From the NCBI GenBank assembly GCA_022793335.1, contig JAAWCQ010000004.1:62001-126000 (forward strand): a stretch of 64,000 nt of DNA, written 5' to 3'. Positions 43,789 to 51,223 of the stretch are shown in pieces. Source of the DNA: Clostridia bacterium (GTDB lineage Bacteria > Bacillota > Clostridia > Christensenellales > UBA1242). The notes under the pieces are model-generated. The model made no database searches. It saw only the letters and a list, made by a program, of their open reading frames with translations, and was not told the origin of the DNA. Position 1 is the stretch's first letter, and the number at the start of each line of letters is the position of its first letter. Made by a program: the position numbers and the translations under genes.

Positions 43789-44826
43789 ATGAAAAACAAC
43801 AATTATTATCAAAAACGAGATTTACAAAATAGATTAAAAATGGCAAAATATACAGAGCGCTTGCCAGAATTTTGCTTAGACTTTTTTATAGGAATTGAAA
43901 ATAATACATCTTCTTTGACAAGATATAATTATTCAATGGATTTGTTTATATTTTTTAAATTTATTTCAGATTTTGTATTTCATAAAAACATTGAAGAAAT
44001 TACTTTGGACGACATAAATTCAATAAAAACAAGACATATCGAGCAATATTTGTCTTCACTTTCTTACTATGAACTTGACGGAAAAGAATATAAAAATGAC
44101 GAACGAGGAAAAGCAAGAAAACTTGCATCATTAAGGTCGTTTTTTAAATATCTTTTTAATCATGATTTAATTAAATCAAATGTAGCTAGTAAAATAGAAA
44201 CTCCAAAACTACACAATAAAGAAATTATACGATTAGAAAGAGAAGAAGTCTCTCGTCTTATGAATGTAGTTGAAAATCCAACCGATTTCACAAAAAGACA
44301 ACAAAGTTATAACAAAAACACTTTTGAACGTGACAACGCAATAATAACTCTTTTTTTAGGAACTGGCATAAGAATTTCAGAGCTTGTTGGGCTCAATCTT
44401 GAAAGCTTTGATTTTACGCAAAATGCCTTTTTAGTGACACGAAAAGGCGGAAATCAAACAACTTTATATTTTTCAAATGAAGTCGCAATGGCATTAAAAA
44501 CTTGGCTTGAAAAAAGAGCAACGCTAGAGCTTTCCGATGATGAACATGCTATGTTTATTTCACTGCAAAAAAAGAGAATTTCAACAAGAGCCGTTGAGGA
44601 TTTGGTTAAAAAATTTGCAATTCAAGCTTCACCATTAAAAAAAATCTCCCCTCATAAATTAAGAAGCACTTTTGGCACAAATCTTTATAAGCAAACAAAA
44701 GATATCTACATAGTTGCTGATATCCTTGGCCATAAAGATGTAAATACAACCAAAAAACATTATGCTGCTATTGATGAAGACATGAGAAAAAGCGTATCAA
44801 AAAATGTTGTTGTAAATTCAGATTAA
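43789..44826 (+). CDS. xerS: Tyrosine recombinase, XerS-like
   Basis: XerS-type enzymes resolve chromosome dimers as a single recombinase, replacing the XerC/XerD pair. The 345-residue length (XerS about 356, XerC/D about 300) and the N-terminal SAM-like domain with FFIGIENNTSSLTRYNY support this. The catalytic set is complete: Arg195, Lys219, His289, Arg292, His315 and Tyr325 (HKLRSTFG, LGHKDVN, KKHYAAI). The start is ATG at 43789, since the longer frame would run through the promoter. The exact repeat upstream is a candidate target. It could also be a dedicated invertase; the assignment to XerS is by length and motif. Confidence 0.85.
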   Translation: MKNNNYYQKRDLQNRLKMAKYTERLPEFCLDFFIGIENNTSSLTRYNYSMDLFIFFKFISDFVFHKNIEEITLDDINSIKTRHIEQYLSSLSYYELDGKEYKNDERGKARKLASLRSFFKYLFNHDLIKSNVASKIETPKLHNKEIIRLEREEVSRLMNVVENPTDFTKRQQSYNKNTFERDNAIITLFLGTGIRISELVGLNLESFDFTQNAFLVTRKGGNQTTLYFSNEVAMALKTWLEKRATLELSDDEHAMFISLQKKRISTRAVEDLVKKFAIQASPLKKISPHKLRSTFGTNLYKQTKDIYIVADILGHKDVNTTKKHYAAIDEDMRKSVSKNVVVNSD

Positions 44827-44845
44827 AATTTTTTAAAAATTTGTG

Positions 44846-44950
44846 TATAATATTGGGTTATCTGCATAAGATAATAATGTGAAGGAGATATGCTTCACAT
44901 GATACGGAAAGAAGCTGTAATATAGGATCTTTATATTAAGCTTCTTTTTG
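44846..44950 (+). ncRNA. Candidate small structured RNA downstream of xerS
   Basis: A TATAAT box (44846-44851, weak TTAAAA 17 bp upstream) is followed by three hairpins: TTATCT/AGATAA (44858-44874), ATGTGAAG/CTTCACAT (44877-44900), and a long terminator stem GAAGCT..AGCTTC (44911-44944) ending in T residues. No gene follows on this strand. An AAGGAG in the second hairpin precedes a possible 8-codon frame, which I consider weak. I tested it mentally against SRP, 6S and common riboswitches without a match. Confidence 0.45.
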
Positions 44951-44988
44951 TTTTTTCTATATTTTTCTGTAGAAATGTTATATTTTAA

Positions 44989-45023
44989 TAACATAATAGC
45001 TTATGTTTAAATCTATTATGTTA
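44989..45023. repeat. 11-bp inverted repeat with dif-like half-site
   Basis: TAACATAATAG (44989-44999) and CTATTATGTTA (45013-45023) are exact reverse complements. Between and around them lie TTATGTT motifs; TTATGTTTAAA (45001-45011) resembles the XerD arm of bacterial dif sites. The phasing does not match a full dif, so this is only a candidate. Confidence 0.4.
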
Positions 45024-45050
45024 TAGTTATATAATAATTGCATAATAGTA

Positions 45051-45081
45051 AAAAGATTGCTTTAAAATTAAGCAATCTTTT
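45051..45081 (-). terminator. Terminator after spoIVB
   Basis: AAAAGATTGCTT (45051-45062) pairs with AAGCAATCTTTT (45070-45081), followed in the minus direction by T residues. It can work in both directions. Confidence 0.8.
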
Positions 45082-45122
45082 AATTTTTATTATTTATTAC
45101 AACTTTAAACACGCTTTTTGTT

Positions 45123-46331
45123 TTAATAGCTCATCTGTTCAAGCATCCAATCTGTATAAACGCCATATCCTTTTGCAGGATCAGATACAAACACATGAGT
45201 TACAGCACCTACCACCCTATCATTTTGAATAATTGGAGAGCCACTCATTCCTTGAACAATTCCACCAGTAAGCTCAAGCAATCTTTTATCAGTCACGCGC
45301 AATACAAGACTTTTGTCGTCACATTTTGATTGAAAATTCGCTTTTATTATTTCTATATCATATTCTTCAGTTATTCCACTTACATTTGATACAATTTTCG
45401 CTTTACCAGGCCTAACACTCAGTCTTCCGCCAAGCAAAGCCGTTCTATTTTGATCTATCAAATCATTATCATCAAGTTTTCCATATATTCCAACCTTAGT
45501 ATTTTTCAATATGCTGCCATGTCTATTTTTTTGAACGAACACACACCTAAGCTCTCCAGGATTATTTTTTTGCCCTTTTTCTACATTCACTAAAGAACAA
45601 CTATAAATATCTCCATCCACCATAGGCAAAATATTATCATTTAGACCATTTGTTACAGCATGACCTAAAGCTCCAAATTCATTTGTATCTTTTTTAATAA
45701 AAGTAAGTGTTCCTACTCCAGAAAAATCATCTCTTACCCACAATCCCAGCTTATATCTGCCATTTCCATCCTTCAACAGACCTGCTTCTTGCTTATAATC
45801 TTGATTATTTCTTTGATAAATAACCAGCACTTTTTCACTTGTTGCATTATATAGAGCCAAATCTATATCATCTAAAGAGTTTATTTTAACACCATTTATT
45901 TCTTTAATAACATCTCCTGCTTTAAATGAAGTATTTTTTGAAACGGCAGCAGATTTTACATCAACCACTGTATCACTTACCACAACAGCACCTTCCGTTT
46001 GCAAAGTTAAACCGATAGGAAAACCGCCTACATAAACCTCTTCTTCTGGCAACAATTTCACCTTAACCTTTTTAACTGGTATAAACCCAAACAGTTTAAA
46101 TACGACCTCAGCTTCACTAGGTTTATCTTGACCAGTCGTCACCTCACCCTCATTTAATGAAAGATTAACAAAGTTTCCAAAGCTATGTTCTTCATTAACT
46201 CTTTCAATTTCATCATAGCTTACATAAAAATTGTTTGGCATTTTTATAAGGTTGAAAACTGGAATATTACTAAATATTAAATAAGCACACAAAAATACAT
46301 AAACAAAAATCAAGCCTTTCTTATTTCGCAT
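45123..46331 (-). CDS. spoIVB: SpoIVB peptidase
   Basis: SpoIVB is the serine peptidase secreted from the forespore that signals activation of sigma-K processing. The start at 46331 follows TTGGAGG; 402 residues. One N-terminal membrane helix (about 5-22) precedes a PDZ domain (about 105-190, GDVIKEINGVKINSLDDI) and the S55 peptidase domain with GHAVTN (His) and GMSGSPI (Ser). It follows recN, as in Bacillus, but spo0A, its usual downstream neighbour, is absent here; an xerS-like gene occupies that side on the opposite strand. Confidence 0.94.
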   Translation of the reverse strand: MRNKKGLIFVYVFLCAYLIFSNIPVFNLIKMPNNFYVSYDEIERVNEEHSFGNFVNLSLNEGEVTTGQDKPSEAEVVFKLFGFIPVKKVKVKLLPEEEVYVGGFPIGLTLQTEGAVVVSDTVVDVKSAAVSKNTSFKAGDVIKEINGVKINSLDDIDLALYNATSEKVLVIYQRNNQDYKQEAGLLKDGNGRYKLGLWVRDDFSGVGTLTFIKKDTNEFGALGHAVTNGLNDNILPMVDGDIYSCSLVNVEKGQKNNPGELRCVFVQKNRHGSILKNTKVGIYGKLDDNDLIDQNRTALLGGRLSVRPGKAKIVSNVSGITEEYDIEIIKANFQSKCDDKSLVLRVTDKRLLELTGGIVQGMSGSPIIQNDRVVGAVTHVFVSDPAKGYGVYTDWMLEQMSY

Positions 46332-46365
46332 TTTTCCTCCAAACATAAAAATAGACTAAATAAAA

Positions 46366-46392
46366 AATAGACTACCTAAAGGTTAGTCTATT
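46366..46392 (-). terminator. Terminator between recN and spoIVB
   Basis: AATAGACTACCT (46366-46377) pairs with AGGTTAGTCTATT (46380-46392, one bulge), followed in the minus direction by a T-rich run. Readthrough may still reach spoIVB. Confidence 0.7.
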
Positions 46393-46414
46393 CATTTTCT
46401 TACTTTTTATTCTT

Positions 46415-48082
46415 TTAGAATAATTTACCAGTCTTTCCTCTCATTTCTTCAGCCTGCTTGATAGCTGTAGGTGTCAAATTATCACCAACTACCATTCTTG
46501 CAAGATTTTCGACAATTTCTTCCCCTTCTAAATGCTTAATTTCAGTAGAAGTCGAATTTGACGTTTCTTTTTTAGATACAAAATAGAAATCATCACCAAA
46601 ACTTGCAACTTGAGGCAGGTGCGTAATGCAAATCACTTGCATATTCTTAGTTATGTTATTAAGCTTTAAACCAACAATATTGCCTGTTTCACCACTTATT
46701 CCAGCATCAATTTCGTCAAATATAAGCGTTTGAGCCCCGCCGATTTCATTAAAAATATTTTTAAACGCAAGCATAAATCGGCTTAATTCACCGCCAGAAG
46801 CGGTTTTAGAAAGCGATTTAATCTCTTGTCCTTTATTCGCAGAGAATACAAACTCAACCACATCTATTCCATTTGCGGACAAATTATCAAGCTTGGTAAA
46901 AGATGCATCAAACACACTTGATTTCATTCCAAGTTCATTAAGCTCTTTTTTCATCTTTTCTTTAACAACCACAGCCGTCTTTTTTCTCAAATCACTCAAC
47001 TTTTCACAGTCTTCTTTTAGTATATTTTCCAGCTGCACTTTCTCTTTTTCAAGTTTTATTATATTTTCTTCACTATTCTCAAGCTCGTCCAGCTCTTCCT
47101 TTGACTTTTCCAAATATTCAAGCATATTTTCTACCGAGCCACCATATTTTTTAGTCAAAGATTTTATAAGGTCATATCTTCTATCAAGCCTATCAAACTC
47201 TCTTTCATCAAATTCGGTATTTGATTTAATATCGTCAAGAGTTTCAATTATATCTTCAACTTCATACTTAACACTTTCAAGCCTGCTGCGACAATCTTCA
47301 ATATTCTCAAAATCTCCAAATCCAGATAAGGCACTAAGTGATTGTTGAAGCTGAGATAGACAAGCTCCATTCCCCTCATCCAGCAATTGTTGACAAAACG
47401 AAATAGCTTCATAAATCTTTTCAGCACTATTGTAAAAATTCAATTTTTCGCTCAAAATTTCATCTTCACCTTGTTCAACTTTTGCATCTTCAATTTCATT
47501 TATTTGATATTCAAGCAATGATTTTTTTCTTTCTCTCTCAAAAGCATCTCCTCCAAGCTGAAGAATTTTCTTTTTGATTTCAGATAGCATTTCATATTTT
47601 TCTTTAACCATTGCTTTGATTTTTAATATTTCTTCTCCGCCAAACTTATCAAGCATTACTAAGTGATTTTTTGATTTTAAAAGTTCTACACTCTCATGTT
47701 GAGAATAGCTATCAACAAGCACACTGCCGATTTCTTTTAACACTGAAAGCACAACCGGAAAGCCGTTTACTCGCGCTGACGATTTGCCTTCCAAAGTGTA
47801 AACCCTTGATAAACCAATCTCATTTCCATCAAAACCAAGCTCTGAAAGTGCCGCCTGAGCCGAATCAGACAAATCTGAAAATACAGCATCAACCCTCATC
47901 TCTTTTTCACCACTTCTTATAAGAGTCTTGTCCGCCTTAGCCCCCAGCACAAAGTTTAACGCATCAAAAATAATACTTTTACCTGCACCTGTTTCACCAA
48001 GAAGTACATTAAAACCTTTTCCAAATTCTATATTTATATTCGATATTACTGCAACATTCTTAATCGATAATGATTGAAGCAT
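46415..48082 (-). CDS. recN: DNA repair protein RecN
   Basis: RecN is an SMC-like ATPase that helps bring DNA ends together in double-strand break repair. Walker A GETGAGKSIIFDALNFVLGAK is near residue 30. Long coiled coils (about 150-360) surround a hinge. The C-terminal head has the signature TASGGELSRFMLAFKNIF and Walker B TLIFDEIDAGISGETG. At 555 residues it is normal. GAGGTG precedes the ATG and argR lies 12 bp upstream, forming the classical argR-recN pair. Confidence 0.96.
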   Translation of the reverse strand: MLQSLSIKNVAVISNINIEFGKGFNVLLGETGAGKSIIFDALNFVLGAKADKTLIRSGEKEMRVDAVFSDLSDSAQAALSELGFDGNEIGLSRVYTLEGKSSARVNGFPVVLSVLKEIGSVLVDSYSQHESVELLKSKNHLVMLDKFGGEEILKIKAMVKEKYEMLSEIKKKILQLGGDAFERERKKSLLEYQINEIEDAKVEQGEDEILSEKLNFYNSAEKIYEAISFCQQLLDEGNGACLSQLQQSLSALSGFGDFENIEDCRSRLESVKYEVEDIIETLDDIKSNTEFDEREFDRLDRRYDLIKSLTKKYGGSVENMLEYLEKSKEELDELENSEENIIKLEKEKVQLENILKEDCEKLSDLRKKTAVVVKEKMKKELNELGMKSSVFDASFTKLDNLSANGIDVVEFVFSANKGQEIKSLSKTASGGELSRFMLAFKNIFNEIGGAQTLIFDEIDAGISGETGNIVGLKLNNITKNMQVICITHLPQVASFGDDFYFVSKKETSNSTSTEIKHLEGEEIVENLARMVVGDNLTPTAIKQAEEMRGKTGKLF

Positions 48083-48094
48083 TTATTCACCTCT

Positions 48095-48547
48095 TTAGTT
48101 TAACATATCATTTAAAGTAACTACAGCCTGACTTGCCATAGTAGTTGTAGGAAAAATCAACATTACAGTATCATCACCATTTACCGCGCCAAGCAATTCA
48201 CTTATATTAAGCTTATCCACAAAACTTGAAATGGCACTTCCCATTCCTTTCATCGTTTTCACAACAACAAGATTCATTGCAACTTTAACAGAAATGACAG
48301 CTTCTTTGAAAATAGAAACATATTTGTTTGAAATGACTTGCTCGTCCGAGCCTACAAAACAATATTTATATTTACCTGAGCTTGACAAAATTTTGGTTAA
48401 ACCAAGCTCCTTAATATCTCTCGATATCGTAGCTTGCGTAATCTCAAAATTTGCATTTCTAAGCTCTCTAGCCAATTCATCTTGCGTCTCAATCTCTTTA
48501 GTTGAGATGATTTCCAAAATTTTCGACTGTCTTGCACTTCTTGCCAT
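48095..48547 (-). CDS. argR: Arginine repressor ArgR
   Basis: ArgR is a hexameric, arginine-responsive regulator of arginine synthesis and use. The N-terminal winged helix covers residues 1-70 (TQATISRDIKELGL recognition helix), and the C-terminal arginine-binding domain carries LLGAVNGDDTVMLIF. The 150-residue length is normal. GGAGAAAAAC precedes the ATG. The upstream region has an ARG box near the promoter, so autoregulation is likely. Linkage to recN is conserved in Bacillota. Confidence 0.95.
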   Translation of the reverse strand: MARSARQSKILEIISTKEIETQDELARELRNANFEITQATISRDIKELGLTKILSSSGKYKYCFVGSDEQVISNKYVSIFKEAVISVKVAMNLVVVKTMKGMGSAISSFVDKLNISELLGAVNGDDTVMLIFPTTTMASQAVVTLNDMLN

Positions 48548-48609
48548 GTTTTTCTCCTCAAACGCTATTCGCCTTTATTTATAAGGGATATAGCGATTTT
48601 GTATATTTA

Positions 48610-48627
48610 TGAATTTATGGATATTCA
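48610..48627. promoter_or_regulatory. ARG box (ArgR operator) in the argR promoter region
   Basis: TGAATTTATGGATATTCA is an 18-bp near-palindrome with TGAAT and ATTCA ends, matching the ARG box pattern. A second, weaker half (TGCATATTTATTCA, 48678-48691) lies upstream. The operator lies just downstream of the predicted transcription start, suited to repression. Confidence 0.7.
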
Positions 48628-48640
48628 TTCATTTTTGATT

Positions 48641-48669
48641 ATTATACATCAAAATTTATAATTATGCAA
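48641..48669 (-). promoter_or_regulatory. argR-recN promoter
   Basis: On the minus strand TTGCAT (48669-48664), 17-bp spacer, TATAAT (48646-48641). Confidence 0.75.
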
Positions 48670-48691
48670 GTGTTTTATGCATATTTATTCA

Positions 48692-48892
48692 TTCATTTTT
48701 GATATATATTGCATAATATGCAAGTTTATAAATATCACTTTTATAAATATAGCATTTTATGCATACGCCATTCTTTCTCTTTCAAACTTTAACCTCATAA
48801 AAATAAGCACCTTTGAAAATTTTATGTTGAAATGAATTGGTTTGACACGATATTTTTCAACCAACCTAAAATCTCCATCAAACAACAATTAC
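48692..48892. other. AT-rich intergenic stretch before argR
   Basis: The stretch contains several GCAT-centred palindromic bits (for example TTGCATAATATGCAA at 48709-48723) and a direct repeat TTTATAAATAT (about 48725 and 48740). No gene or clear promoter beyond those listed is seen. Confidence 0.4.
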
Positions 48893-48927
48893 ATAAAAAA
48901 AAGACAGGCTTTAATTCAAACCTGTCT
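48893..48927 (-). terminator. Terminator after thiI
   Basis: AGACAGG (48902-48908) pairs with CCTGTCT (48921-48927), with inner TTT/AAA pairs, followed in the minus direction by eight T residues. Confidence 0.85.
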
Positions 48928-48950
48928 ATGTTTTTATTTTTTAAAAAAAT

Positions 48951-50105
48951 CTATTCAATCACAATTGTCTCTTCCAAACTCAAACACTCTTCAACCAACG
49001 CTTCAATATTGAGATATCTCTCTTCCTTTTCACACCTTTCTATAGTTGGCTTAATAATTGGATTTTTAGGAAGAAAAACTGTACAGCAATCTTCATATGG
49101 CAATATTGAAGTTTTATAAGTTTCTATCTTATTTGCCACCGCCATTATCTCTTCTTTATCCATTGCAATACAAGGCCTAAAAATTGGTTTGCGTTTTACT
49201 ACCTCGCCAGTCACAGTCATACTTTGCATAGTTTGACTTGCAACCTGTCCCAAACTTTCACCAGTCACAATTGCGCCCAGTCCATATTGATCACAAACAC
49301 GCTCAGCCACTCTCATCATAATCCTTCTCATAAGAGTTATCATATATTCTGGAGAGCAATTCATGTGTATAGCTTCTTGCACTTTTGTAAAAGAAACTAT
49401 ATGCAAATTGATTTTGCCCACATACTTAGCAAGTTCTTTTGCCAAAGTTATCACCTTTTCTTTTGCAAGTTCTGAAGTATATGGATAGCTATGAAAATGA
49501 AGAGCATCCAACTCCATTCCTCTTTTTGAAATTAAATAACCAGCAACTGGACTATCAATACCACCAGAAAGTAACAACAATCCTTTTCCAGCAGACCCTA
49601 GCGGCAAACCACCTTGACACTTAATAATATCTGTAAAGATGTAAGCTCTTCCATTCATTCTTATATCGACATTAAATTGAACAGCTGGATTATACAAATC
49701 AACACTTGCATTCGGATTATTATCAAGTATTACTCCACCAAGCTCTTTAGCAAAATCCATTGAAGAAATAGGAAAAGCCTTATCTGCTCTATTTACTATT
49801 GCCTTAAAAGTATTATCGCCAATCTCAAGCTTTGAAGCCTCAGCTTTTATAACCTCTGGATCAGCAACAACTTCATCAGCCCTGCTTAAACTATAAAGCC
49901 CAGAAACCTGCTTTAAGCGCTCCACAATCTCATCTTCATTTTCTTCGTTATAAGCAGAAATCAAATATCTACCAAAAGTCTTTGAAAACTTAAATTCAAG
50001 CCCAGTCAACTTTTTCTTTATATTACTTATAAGAAGGTTTTCAAAAATATTTCTGTTATGTCCTTTAAGATATAACTCGCCAAATCGCAATAAAATCACC
50101 TTCAT
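48951..50105 (-). CDS. thiI: tRNA 4-thiouridine synthase ThiI
   Basis: ThiI adenylates U8 of tRNA and transfers sulfur received from a cysteine desulfurase. The order is a ferredoxin-like/THUMP region (about 1-165) and the PP-loop ATPase domain with LLLLSGGIDSPVAGY (about residue 177). As in most Bacillota, there is no C-terminal rhodanese domain. The length of 384 residues is normal. It overlaps the desulfurase gene by 4 bp, so donor and acceptor are made together. Confidence 0.95.
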   Translation of the reverse strand: MKVILLRFGELYLKGHNRNIFENLLISNIKKKLTGLEFKFSKTFGRYLISAYNEENEDEIVERLKQVSGLYSLSRADEVVADPEVIKAEASKLEIGDNTFKAIVNRADKAFPISSMDFAKELGGVILDNNPNASVDLYNPAVQFNVDIRMNGRAYIFTDIIKCQGGLPLGSAGKGLLLLSGGIDSPVAGYLISKRGMELDALHFHSYPYTSELAKEKVITLAKELAKYVGKINLHIVSFTKVQEAIHMNCSPEYMITLMRRIMMRVAERVCDQYGLGAIVTGESLGQVASQTMQSMTVTGEVVKRKPIFRPCIAMDKEEIMAVANKIETYKTSILPYEDCCTVFLPKNPIIKPTIERCEKEERYLNIEALVEECLSLEETIVIE

Positions 50106-51223
50106 AAAACTTTACTCCTTATTTGATTGTAAATTTCTTTAATTATTTTTGCAGCCTCTTCAATTTCTTCAATTGTCAATTCTTCACAAAAAGAAATTCT
50201 AATATGAGATTTTATTTCTTCCAATTTAAAGCCTAAATTTTCCAATATTCTGTTGCCCGCTTTTTTAGTAGAACAAGCACTACCCGTGCCTACAATCACA
50301 CCTTTTTCAGCCAATGCACGCATAAGTGTTTCACCATTCACATCTTCAAACCAAACACTTAAAATATAAGGACTTCCATTAAAATCGTTTACATGAATAT
50401 GCTCGTCCTCAAGCAAGGCTTTCGTCATCGTTTTATTAAGTTGATAAACTTTATCATACGATTTTGCAACATCTATTTTATTGAAAGCATATTCCATTGC
50501 CATTATACCGCCAATATTCTCAGTGCCTGAGCGATACCCTTCTTCTTGGCCTCCGCCAAAAACTATTGACTTAAGATTATTTAAATTTTTCACATACAAA
50601 GCGCCAACACCTTTGGGCCCATGAAATTTGTGCGCAGATATGGAATAAAAATCAACACCAAGCTTATCTAAAGCAAATTCTAACTTACAAAATGCTTGAA
50701 CACCATCAACATGCACAAGCGCATTTTTAGCCAGTTTATCTCGCACCGAAACTATTCTTTTTATATCATTGACAGCTCCGGTTTCATTATTTACTTGTTC
50801 AACAGAAATCAATCGAGTTTTGTCATTTACAACTTTTTCAAGCTGGCCATAATCAATTTGACCAGACTTATCAAGCCCAACAAAATGCACAATAAAACCT
50901 TGCCTTTCAAGCTCCTTTGCCACATTATAAACACTTGGATGCTCAGAAATAGAAAAAACATATTCATATTTTCCATTTCGCTTACTACCAAAAACCGCCA
51001 GATTATTGCTTTCAGTGGCTCCACCTGTAAATATTATATCACCCTTGCTCGCACCAAGCTTTTTTAATAGTGACTTTTTAGCCTCAATCAACTGTTTTTT
51101 AATTTCAACAGCCTGACCATATTCCGCAGAAGGATTGAAAAAAGAATGGCAGGCATATTTTTTATATAAGTCTGCCCCTTCTTCAAACATTTTAGTTGTC
51201 GCCGCATTATCAAGATAAATCAT
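50102..51223 (-). CDS. Cysteine desulfurase (IscS/NifS family, ThiI partner)
   Basis: This PLP enzyme releases sulfur from cysteine as an enzyme-bound persulfide. The start is IYLDNAATTKMFEEG, the PLP lysine is in SISAHKFHGPKG (about residue 203), and the active cysteine is in GTGSACSTKKAGN (about 325). The 373-residue length fits the IscS/NifS class. Overlaps with pheT upstream and thiI downstream (4 bp each) place it in the pheST operon. The thiI neighbour points to tRNA thiolation rather than a general Fe-S role, as with NifZ of Bacillus. Confidence 0.93.
   Translation of the reverse strand: MIYLDNAATTKMFEEGADLYKKYACHSFFNPSAEYGQAVEIKKQLIEAKKSLLKKLGASKGDIIFTGGATESNNLAVFGSKRNGKYEYVFSISEHPSVYNVAKELERQGFIVHFVGLDKSGQIDYGQLEKVVNDKTRLISVEQVNNETGAVNDIKRIVSVRDKLAKNALVHVDGVQAFCKLEFALDKLGVDFYSISAHKFHGPKGVGALYVKNLNNLKSIVFGGGQEEGYRSGTENIGGIMAMEYAFNKIDVAKSYDKVYQLNKTMTKALLEDEHIHVNDFNGSPYILSVWFEDVNGETLMRALAEKGVIVGTGSACSTKKAGNRILENLGFKLEEIKSHIRISFCEELTIEEIEEAAKIIKEIYNQIRSKVL

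Noticed and set aside
44855..44950. SRP RNA or a known riboswitch
   Set aside because: CGGAAAGAAGC resembles the SRP tetraloop region, but the flanking bases cannot pair in the SRP fold, and no known riboswitch core or downstream gene is present.
46893..47348. 151-codon antisense frame in recN
   Set aside because: It is a Ser/Phe-rich shadow of Glu/Lys-rich coiled-coil codons, without ribosome site or promoter.
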